Positions 11,181 to 21,185 of a stretch of 21,864 nucleotides of DNA are shown here, one piece after another (the first letter of the stretch is position 1; each line of letters starts with the position of its first letter). A model generated the notes under the pieces. That model was not told the origin of the DNA. It saw only the letters and a list, made by a program, of their open reading frames with translations, and did not search any database. Source of the stretch: Ichthyophonus hoferi (lineage: Eukaryota > Opisthokonta > Ichthyosporea > Ichthyophonida > Ichthyophonidae); NCBI GenBank assembly GCA_002751075.1, contig NAOQ01000003.1:1-21864 (forward strand), read 5' to 3'. The translations under genes and the position numbers were made by a program.

Positions 11181-11222
11181 ATGCCTAGCCAATAGATATG
11201 TGCCAAATAGGCATCATGCCTA
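11181..11222. promoter_or_regulatory. candidate upstream promoter module of phosphoglycerate mutase
   Basis: About 45-90 bp upstream of the TATA box lie two copies of ATGCCTA (11181-11187 and 11216-11222). They flank a CCAAT box (11189-11193, plus strand) and the interrupted palindrome TGCC-AAATA-GGCA (11201-11213). Such clustering suggests protein-binding sites, but no known factor is identified. Confidence 0.35.
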
Positions 11223-12870
11223 AATACGGGACTACCATATATAGAAACAAATAGGTTAAATCATGTGCCAGATATTGTGTTACCCAGTCATATGCATTAT
11301 TTAAAATGATTTAATATTGAGTGTTCAGCTTCAATACTTTGATTGTTGTTAATTATTATTTAAAATTAATACAAAGTAGTATTACCATATTTATTTATTT
11401 ATTTTTATTTTTTATTTAAAAATTTGGCGTATTTTTTTTTGTTTGAAATTCAGTGGTATAATATAGGTTTTATTCAATTAATTGTGTCATTTTTATGTAA
11501 GCAATTGCACACGACATTTTCATCTATCACGCATGCGTACAGTTTTTCGATTGAATGATGACTTGTGGATGTAATGGGATTTTTAACCCAACTTTCCTAA
11601 ACACTAAATACATCACTGTATTTACACTATTATAATTCTAAAAAAATAAATATATATAAAAATAAATGGTTTCCTTATTTATCTAATTTAAATTAGTTTG
11701 TATGTTATAACAATCACATGTATAGCACTATGTCTCACGTGCCAATTTTCCACATCAAATACCTCCATATTTAGGTTATATCTTTTTATTGGTTAATATT
11801 TTTTATTTTTTATTTTTTAGCGCGAGGTTCATTAATGGCTTAGCGCTTAGCAACTTGTGATTTATATCTAAATATTCTTAGTTTGCCCTAAAACAATATT
11901 CTCATATTTATTTTTTAAAATGAAAATAAAAAATGAAAGATTATATACTAGGTTATTGATATATATTATACCATTTTGAGTTATAATAACCAGATTATAT
12001 CGTTTATTTAGGACCTGTGCCTGCTGCTATGTATGGCTGCAATAACAAAACTTGACATTATCATGTATTAAATGACCATGTTATGTTATGCTTATCTGAT
12101 GTGGAGTATATTATGCGTATTTCATCCAATAGGTCGCGCATTATTTGCAATTTGGGCAGCTGGTGGTTTCTAAGATATAACAAATATAATATAATATACT
12201 CAAAAATGCATATAAAAACATCAAATTAAATTACATGATTGAAATGACCCACATTATTTCCCACAGTTGCCTACACATCTCATTGAGCGAAAATAATATA
12301 TTTGTTACTACCGCGGACTTTGAAAATATCTTTAACAGACCATTTTTTTTTGGTATTGTTATGTTTGCTTACATTTATTTGTAACAATGATTTGTCAAAG
12401 AATAATAAATCATGGTTGCCAAAGAAGTGGTGATTTGAATGCCAATTTTTACCAGGTCCGATCTACATTGACGTATACAACTCAAGTTATCAGTAATATT
12501 TTAAATCTGTATATAAAGAACGGGTGCCCAAAAAGCACTCAGTTGTGTCGCTATAAGGCTATTTATTGGAAATAAATCTAGTATCTGTTGTACTGCGTTG
12601 TCTCCTGCACTAAGCTCCGAACCAATAAGAAAATTTCATTATTCACAAGGATCCTTAACTAGGAAGGAGCGCTTTTTCTATCTAACAATAAGCGAATATA
12701 ATGATAATAAATAAATAAAAAAGGTTGAACTGTAAAAGTGCAGTGAACGCTTTGGTTCCAACAAAGGTTCTACTTGGACTAGCTATAATATTATATGGTA
12801 GATGCCCATGTAAATATTTCTGTTAACTACTGACCATCTTATTCCAATAACCTTGGACTGGGTTAACTGC
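11223..12870. other. AT-rich intergenic stretch without recognisable genes
   Basis: Both strands lack convincing coding sequence. A 62-codon plus-strand frame at 12387-12575 has no family resemblance and no splice or promoter context. Several T-rich runs are present (11394-11450 and 11790-11820). Confidence 0.5.
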
Positions 12871-13199
12871 CGGGAAAAATACAGGGTGAACCTATTTGTC
12901 TTTATGTTAAGCCGTTCCCCTGACAATGACGCATGCCAGGTGGAGAGGCTATAATGTAAACAAAACTAGAAGCCCGTCTCAACCACAGAGTGGTTAATTT
13001 ATACCATTCTAAACCCATATAATTTGATGAGACTGAATTCAGATCAAACTGTACGCCTGATACAATTTAGTATATAGGAATTAATCTCAATCTGAATCAT
13101 TACTGCGTAGGTTTGGATAGATAATTTCTATTATTTGATTAACAGCAGATAAAAAATAAATAAGGAATCATTATAGCAGATTACGCATGCTCCTGGATT
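12871..13199 (+). repeat. dispersed repeat family 1, copy 2
   Basis: It has the same block order as the copies at 7603 and 16571. Its core hairpin AACCAC-AGA-GTGGTT is at 12981-12995. It shares with copy 3 an extra 5' block CGGGAAAA exactly 26 bases before TGTCTTTAT, so the element begins at or before 12871. The end is marked by GCATGCTCCTGGATT at about 13185-13199. Weak similarity to copy 1 may continue a further 20-30 bp. Confidence 0.85.
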
Positions 13200-13431
13200 C
13201 GACATTTCCTTAGATATTACCTTATATATTGCTTGCTATTATATAATATACATTCAAACAATAACTCTAATTTTAAATTTGTCTATTTAAAAATGTATTC
13301 ATTGAATTTTCTCCCTGGCATGCATTACCAATTGTTTAATTAGCGGATTTAATGGAATTACATGTTTGGCTAATATATATATAGTTAGTTTAAATGAGTC
13401 AGTGAGATATAACGAGTGCTTGTTCTGCTAT

Positions 13432-13700
13432 TGTGATAGATAATTTACTTAATCAACGGTTTCTCATATGCTCCAAAATCTAGCTCGCTTAGACTGAGCC
13501 GATATACAATTTAATATAAATTGTACACCATGTTTATGAACAAAACCACATGTCCGCAGTCGGTCTGGGCCCAACTTACATACTTTACTAGATTTGACAT
13601 TATCTAGTAGACGTCCAGGAGATTGTTAGTTACAGCATAGAGGTTTAACAATATTGAACTAATCTCATCTCACCACATTCTAGAACAACATATATATGAC
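13432..13700 (+). repeat. diverged repeat family 3, copy 1
   Basis: It aligns with about 14205-14470. Shared blocks are ATTTACTTAA/ATTACTTAA, CATATGCTCCAA followed by TCTA, GAGCC, and CACATTCTAGAACAA/TACATTCTAGAACAA near the 3' end, spaced alike in both. Divergence is high and the borders are uncertain. No coding capacity is seen. Confidence 0.55.
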
Positions 13701-14204
13701 CATGGTATATAGGTTATAGTTCGAATTGTATTTGTAATGGAAAAGTAAAAGATTTGTTTTTTCTTTTCATGCACACTAATCTCACTTCTAATATCTATTC
13801 CGAAAATAGTATGCTAAAAAGACTAATAAGAATAAAAGAGTCAATCAATTATTGTGTATAATACAATATCATATTGTTAACTATTAAATATATAGGATAT
13901 ACCTACTTAATAAATACAAGGACCTGTGAGAGTAGATCTGACTGATAATGTTGAAAATATACATCCAACCATCTCATTCAATCTGGTAAATTAACTACCG
14001 TGGATGTGGTTAATTGCGTAGAACCACACAAAAATACAATAAGTAAAATTTTGATTTTTGGTCTTAGTTGAGTTTTTTTACATGTGGTGTATTTATTTCA
14101 TTTATGATTTAAGATAGGGCATTATAAAGAGTTTTATATAAAAGCGTTGATCTTTTTATTGGCTGTTGAAGATTCTTGACATGTGTAGTGGGAATATAGT
14201 TTAT

Positions 14205-14470
14205 ATCACCGTCAAGTAATTACTTAACAGCGTTAACATATGCTCCAAGTTCTACAACGTAGAACGAGCCAACCTATAGATCAATAATTTAATAATAAAT
14301 ACAAAAGTGGAGTAATGAAACCCATGTTTCAGAACTCGCCGTCTGAGACCTGTTTATGCACCTTTATGGAGGTCAAGATAAGATAGGGGTGGAATTATAT
14401 CATTAATAGATGACGGTTACTACAAATGAAACTTACTACATTCTAGAACAATTTCTATGTGACGACTTAT
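14205..14470 (+). repeat. diverged repeat family 3, copy 2
   Basis: It is the partner of the stretch at 13432, in the same orientation and about 770 bp further on. It keeps CATATGCTCCAA and ACATTCTAGAACAA at matching spacing. It could be an old local duplication or a second insertion of the same element. Confidence 0.55.
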
Positions 14471-14929
14471 TTATTGAGGTTTAGTTGAGAAACCTAACTA
14501 TTAATTTAAGCCAGCCCTAGTAAACATTAAAGGCATTTGCAAGTTGTTTTAAAAAATTGATACCCCGAGAGTCACATGTCAACTTATAATATTTTTATTA
14601 GTAAATTGACTTAGTACCAGCAATTGTACGCGCAAATCTCACATTTATCAAACTAGATGTATATATTATACAATGGCGAAGTTATTCTAATTATTATAGC
14701 GTTTACCATTGCATTAATGGAAGTAGCAGGTTTGAGATATGATTTTTCTGCTAGATCGGTCAAGCATGAGCTCAACATAGTATAAAAGTCTTACTAATTA
14801 TTCTTATTAAAACTGGAATATTTAATTAACTTGGGTATTTATTTATTAAAATGAATATAACTTATAATAAAAATGTCTTAGCCTAACTGTATGTATATAC
14901 TATATATATTGGCCACAATTCTACACGCA
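14471..14929. other. AT-rich intergenic stretch
   Basis: I see no genes, repeats or structured elements that I can support between family 3 and the GC-rich island. Confidence 0.4.
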
Positions 14930-15200
14930 GTAAGTCCGAAAAATAGGCAAAAGAATTGGGTTGCAATCAGTACGGTGGGCAACCGCGGTCCCGCGACTAA
15001 CTACACTCAGCACTTTTCGCTGATCGGTTTCCCGCCTGACGCAGTACATACTTGCTTAGGGCCCTAGAGCTCCTGGATTCCTCCAGGGACACTATGGCCA
15101 GTGCAGTCTTCGCAAGGACGGTCGCACCTATGACTGACCCCTTCCCAATCCAAGTGCCTGCTTAGGCTACAGCCAGAAGCGACTCTGGCCCACAATGATA
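14930..15200. other. isolated GC-rich island of unknown nature
   Basis: By direct count 101 of 180 bases in 15001-15180 are G or C, in an intergenic region that otherwise looks about 30% GC. It contains a GGGCAACCGCGGTCCCGCG stretch (about 14977-14995), a small hairpin CAGC-ACTTTTC-GCTG (about 15008-15022), and a perfect stem CCTGGA-TTCC-TCCAGG (15072-15087). Every frame holds stops and none resembles a known protein. No tRNA or 5S rRNA signature is seen. Likely options are a fragment of a mobile element or a decayed coding or RNA gene. Confidence 0.6.
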
Positions 15201-16068
15201 CTTGAAATCAAAGACTATATATACGACTAAAATTGAATTTGTATGGATGATTGTGGTACCTTCTAATTTATTTTAAGGTTTTTAGTGTGGATGCTGATTC
15301 GCTAAATACCCAACATCATGAATCCTGGCTCACTCCACCGAATAAACGCCATTGTTAACTGCACATTGTCATATTATATTTTAATATAAAGTCACACATT
15401 AATATATAGTTATATTTATATAAACACAGCAAATATTGCCTTTTAATTCTGTGAGAAAAAAACCATTAATATATAATAATAACTAGAGTCTACCTACACT
15501 CTGAATTCGTATTTTCTCTGATTTTGATGATCGCTAATTAGGGTAAAAATGTTCAATTCCGGTCAATTAAGGTCAATTAAGAAATTATTTATAAGCCAAT
15601 CGAAAATCATATAGATTAATCCCTTATTTACTATTTTACTTATTGAAAAGCTGGAAATAGGCAATTTAACCAAATCATGGGTAAAAGATGCTGTGAAAAC
15701 GCTCAACTAATGGGTCTTACTATAACCAGTAATGAATTATTTAATGAGGTAGATAATTGGTATGCGAATGACAGAAATATGTATATAGTTATATAAAAAT
15801 ATAATGGTTGCAATTATTGATATAGAACTCCTGTTGGTAGACGAAAGAAACTATAAGTACTGGTCAATGTTCCCCCTAATGGGGGAGTGATGTATTCAAT
15901 AACATACATTTACATAATCCTTACACCTCAATAGAACTCGATAACACCAATACTAGTATTATTTTCAATTGTTAATGTTCAGATCTTTTTCTTATTGAGA
16001 ATACATAGAGTTGTTTAGTTGCTTTTGATAGCAAAAACAAATATTGTATGCCCACAGACTTAAAACTT
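15201..16068. other. AT-rich intergenic stretch
   Basis: No gene is seen. A small tandem repeat, GGTCAATTAA twice, lies at about 15560-15580. Confidence 0.4.
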
Positions 16069-16387
16069 CTCCCTGATCATTCACACTATTATTCCCACTA
16101 TAGCACCTAAGCGTATTAAGACAGGACTCCTTCCTCAATTAGTAGATAATTATAACTAATATAGATAGCCAAGGATAAAACCAAGATACACACATTCTCT
16201 TACATCATACTCATCTCAACCTTCCATTGAAGGTGGATTGGAGTTCAGAGCTGCCTCTACTGCTAGTCCAGCAAGAGACACTTTTATATAATATCTAATT
16301 GGAGCCCCCGAGCCTGTGGACAAGTCACTAGCACCAACCACAGATTACTATTGTAATTTAAGAAATAGACCACATACCAGATTATAG
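16069..16387 (+). repeat. dispersed repeat family 2, copy 1
   Basis: It aligns over about 320 bp with 17705-18025 at roughly three quarters identity. Best conserved are ATAATTATAACTAATATAGA, GACACTTTTATA, and the 3' block GAGCCTGTGGACAAGTCACTAGC. In this copy CTGTGG can pair with CCACAG 18 bases further on. Neither strand encodes a protein, and I found no clear Pol III A/B boxes. It is probably another non-autonomous mobile element family. Confidence 0.85.
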
Positions 16388-16570
16388 AGCATATATGTAT
16401 ATTTTTTAATGTTTATTAATGCACATATTTACAGCCCCGGGTATACCAAAAGGCAAAGCATATTTAAGGTATATGTGCAAGCCTTCAATACTCGGGATAA
16501 AGATTTCTGAAGCCCATTAGTGGATTGCATAAAATATTGATAACTAATAACTATGTTACTATTGTTGAAA

Positions 16571-16930
16571 CGGGAAAATATAGCTTAAACATACATTGTC
16601 TTTATTTTAAGCCGTTACTCTGACAATGACGCATGCCAGATAGTGGACATAGTGTTAAAAAAAATGGAAGCTCCTTCTCAACCGCCTAGCAGTTAATTTA
16701 TACCGTTCTAAACACACGCGATGTGGTGAGATGGAATTTGGAGCAAACTCTACTTAATATAATATGGTATACCGGAATTAATCTTAATCTGAATAATTAT
16801 TACATGGGTTTGATAGATAATCTGTACTATTTGTTAATAGCAGATAGCAAATAAATATAATATATATTGTATTTTAATACAAATAAACAAACCAATAAGG
16901 AATTATTGCAACTGATTACATGTTCCAACA
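16571..16930 (+). repeat. dispersed repeat family 1, copy 3
   Basis: It has the same block order as the copies at 7603 and 12871, and shares CGGGAAAA 26 bases before TGTCTTTAT with copy 2. The core stem here is AACCGC-CTA-GCAGTT (16680-16694). Relative to the other copies one base pair has changed on both sides (A:T to G:C) and one has been lost. About 35 AT-rich bases are inserted near 16858-16892. It lies just downstream of the beta-helix gene's stop. Confidence 0.82.
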
Positions 16931-17091
16931 AGTTGCAATTGAATTGTGATACGTGCTTAAATACGAATTTCCAGCCGAATAAGTGTAATTATTTTTGACT
17001 ATTAACATACAAGACCTTGATTTTATATTAGTATTCAATCATCAGTATCCTCATTTCCATATTTTGTCTCGTTCGTATTCCTTTTTTGATC

Positions 17092-20000
17092 TCAATTTTC
17101 AATTTCAATTTTGGTTGTTCCTTTGTTTTTGCTTTTGTTCATATTATTTTCCTTTTTCTTATTTTTATTGCTATTATTGTTCTCGGTTAAAATTTTTTTT
17201 TCTGAGGTTGGTGTTGCAGTCGAAGTCAAACTAACAGTCGTCATAGTTTCAGTTGCTGACATTTTCCTAATCTTTTTTGAGGTTGGTGTTGCAGTCGAAG
17301 TCAAACTAGTGGTTGTTGTAGTCTCAGTTGCTGACCTTTCCTTTTTTTTCTTTTTAGGTTCTGCATAAAACACTAATTCCTTACCGTCCCAATCACTATC
17401 ATGTAACACACTATACACACGTTGCTTCTCCTTCGGCACGCGCTTCGACACGCGAACTAATAGGTCTCCTTTATCAACCAAATTTTCTTCAAAAATAGTC
17501 CCTTCTTCTATAGTGAAATTTGCTGCATCCCGAAGACCATTACTGCCATAGGTGTCCCATATCGAACCTCCCAACCCAGCGTGATTGTTGATATAAGTAC
17601 CTCCTATAGTGACAGTTGCATTTGCCCGCATCCAATTATTGGCAAAACATGCAGCTCTGTGAAGAGATGATAAGTTAATTAGTAACTTACTATCAATACA
17701 CCTTTCACTAACCGTTCACACTGTGCTATTACCAATATAACACGTCAGCGTATTAGAGCCTGAATTCCTCCTCAACTAATAAATAATTATAACTAATATA
17801 GACAGCTAGAGATAGAGCCAACATACACGCCTTCCCTCACGTCATGCTCGTTTCAACTTTCTATTGAAAATGATTCAGATCTAAGAGCTACTTCTATTGT
17901 TAGCCCATCAGGGAACACTTTTATAAAACATCCAATTGGAGTCCCCGAGCCTGTGGACAAGTCACTAGCGCCAGCCACAAATTGCCATATTAATTTATTT
18001 AAGAATCACACAAACCAGACATATTAATAGTTTCCAATCGTAAAAATAATACAAGAATGTATAATGTAAGTAGATAAGTTTTATGGAGACAGTATATCAT
18101 ATGGGTGCATATACAGTTACACATATACTTTCATATAAGTTAAAAAATATATATAGGATAATACAAATATGATGGTGGATCATGAAGATAATATCATCTT
18201 CCCTCTATCACACCATCTTTTCTTCCTTTTGTTGCCATTCTATGTTTGACTAATGTTACAAGCTTTTGTGATTAAGTATCATAGTGTGGTATTGTACAAA
18301 TATACTTTTTCTTTGCCCCCTCTCCCCTATACAAGCCTAGCTAACTGGTTTTGCCTTCCACTTGTTAGGCTAGCAAGCACAAAGTATGATATAAGCATAT
18401 TATAGTTATCAATCCATACCATTCCATATCACACTACCAGGAAAGATGCAACAACACAGATCATTGCCATACCAAATTAGCACCAGAATGTACCATCATA
18501 CCAAGTAAACCCATGAACAGCCCAGCCCTCCCATGATTTCCTTTTATAATTCATCTACATTATCCTACTGCTATCTACTATCTACTACCTCCTACTACCT
18601 ATTATTTAGCTACAGTTGATCAACATGACAATTAAATAATTGCTTTATTGCAAACGTATGTGTTTGCGCTCATATATGTTACTTTAAAACCAGTCAGGAC
18701 TTAGATTTGTTTAGAAGGAATCAACTGAATTTTAATTAATAACACATGCATACCAAAATCCACCCGTTTGTAGCAAAGCCATTATGTGATTAGAATGCAA
18801 ATAAACCACGACTATATAGGATTACAAATGGGCATTATTTATTGCCTTATTCAGGCTTGTCAAAGCAGATAACTGGGTACTAATGTGATGCAGTTTTTTT
18901 TATAGTTTTTGGGGCTTGTTAAGATAATCAAACAAACATAGCCCCATAATAACCACCATAATAACCCATTCTTTAGACTTAGACAATTGGGTTTAAATTA
19001 CATGATTTATCTCAATTTGGCGTTTCCAAAACTAGATTTAAAACAAATATATCAATCAAAAAAATAAGTAAAAGTAGAACTCTATAGATTTATGTGAAAA
19101 AAACGGTAGTTTAAGAGTCACTGTCTTAAGATCTCTGATGAAACTTATTGTAAAATGCACGCGTATAATCCAAAATGAAGTAATTGGTACTATAAGGATC
19201 AGCGCATTGGTACCTCTAATATATATCATCATAAGAAAATGCACAGATCACCTTCTTTTAACTATCACTATCAATATCATAAACTATACTTACAAAAACA
19301 CCAACATACAAACAATCATACAAGCATAAATACACATATAAGTACATATATATAGATATATACATACATAAAGTACCTACCTACTAGCATTGGCCGTGTT
19401 ATTTTTATAGATCCCTGTGATATGGACAGTGCCGTTTATATTTTTTAGCCACATAACCCCACCACGAGCTCCCCATCCATAATCTATAGCCTTGTTGTTT
19501 TCAAATGTACTGTTGATATGTATCTTTGCATACTCTTCAACACTCTCCATACTTATAGCCCCACCTCCTGAGGCCGTGTTGTTGATAAAAGTAGAATTGT
19601 GAAGTTCAAAGTAGCCCTGCATGTGGAGTGCATTAAATGAAGACGTTTTAGAAAAAGAGAAAAATAAATAAAAGATAAAATACCAAATATATAGGTAAAT
19701 ACGTGTATGAGCGTATTCATTTATTTATAAAAACATGAATAGGAGGAGAACATAGGTAAATAATATTTCTCCCTTTGACATTCGACCACAATTGTTTTAA
19801 GTCATAGACGTTTTCTAAGCTTGCGTTGTATCTTATTATTCACCTACCTGAGATAAATAATTAATGTTGATGGCGGCCCCTTGTCCATGTTCAAATAAAT
19901 GGGTATTGTTTGCAAAGAAAGTATTGTTTAATGTATATAACCATCCCTGGGCACTTCGTATCCACACAGCTCCGCCCCCCAGGTATCTGGAGGTTGATGA

Positions 20001-21148
20001 TGGCAATACCTTGGTTAAAGGATACATGCGTTTATGACTTAATGCGTATAAATATAGATGAATATATATATGTATTCTTTCAAATAAATGCAGAGAAATA
20101 TAAAACAACATAGATATATTCATAAAAATAATGAAAAATATACAATAATAAATAAATACTTATATAGCATAAAAAACAATTATAACCTTAATAATTTATG
20201 CCACATCAGTTTATGATTTTAAATATCTTTAAAAGGTAATAACAGATGAATAGTTCTCATGCAATAAACAGTAAATAAGACCACACTAGAATAATATTTA
20301 ATAATAGTTTCTAGTTCGCATGCGATTGAAAAAAATAGATTAATACCAATATATTACATGGACCATCTTCTAATAGTACAAAAAAAGCCATAATAAATAT
20401 AGATAGTATGTTCTGTACTGAGTTCTATTTTCTGAATGATGTTCCTATCTACTACTAGTTGATCTAGATAGTTATCACTAGGTAAGACATAAGTTAAAGC
20501 TCTTGTACGTTCTGCTTGCAGTGCATACAATTGCTCGAAGTTCAAAAGTGCTTTATACATCTTACCAATTAACTCGCAATACGTAAAATAAGTAGGATGT
20601 AAATTAATGTGATTATAAATAAGAAATATATAATTATCATCTAATAATTTAACAATACCAGGCTTGACTAGTTGGCCTTCTAGTTACAACTTTGATAGAT
20701 ATAATTCCACTATCACTGCTTGAGAATTAGAGGACATAATATCAATATGCAATATGACGTGTAAATAAATTCCAGAAATGATTTAACTAATATAAATAAT
20801 TTTTTTGACTTAACTAAACCGTGTATTTTGAGGACTGAAAACAGCGAGTTACCCAAATAATATCATGATGTCATAGTTAACTCCGTAGCAATTACTAAAG
20901 TCAACAATATAATACATTCAAGGTGAAGTGAGGAGAGTAATAAAGAGAGAGAATGAGAGAAGAAGGGATATATATTATATTGCGCTGCATGGTATTGTAT
21001 ATCTCATTGTATAGGGGAAAAATGTCAAAAAATAGAGAAAATGTATGAGCATAAATATTATATTTAGCTAATATGATTGTCTGATATTATAATGATCGTA
21101 AACATAAATGGTGATTTGTTGAAAAATATAAACACATGTAGATGTACT

Positions 21149-21185
<37 letters not shown>

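Noticed and set aside
12387-12575. 62-codon plus-strand frame in the intergenic region
   Set aside because: There is no family resemblance, no promoter or splice context, and AT-rich composition like its surroundings.
14930-15200. tRNA, 5S rRNA or spliceosomal RNA in the GC-rich island
   Set aside because: No cloverleaf, internal promoter boxes or known snRNA motifs could be seen.
7603-16930. Terminal inverted repeats for repeat family 1
   Set aside because: GCATGC/CCAGG-type words occur near both ends, but not in an order or orientation that would make true inverted termini.
17111-17368. Plus-strand Val/Phe-rich frame
   Set aside because: It is a shadow of the Ser/Thr/Lys-rich tail exon on the minus strand.
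16069-18025. tRNA-derived SINE interpretation of family 2
   Set aside because: I could not find convincing A and B boxes or an A-tail on either strand.
20354-20737. Reassigned stop codon as explanation of the nested ORF
   Set aside because: The helicase and the mutase both end properly in TAA and the beta-helix gene in TGA, so a standard code fits the window better.
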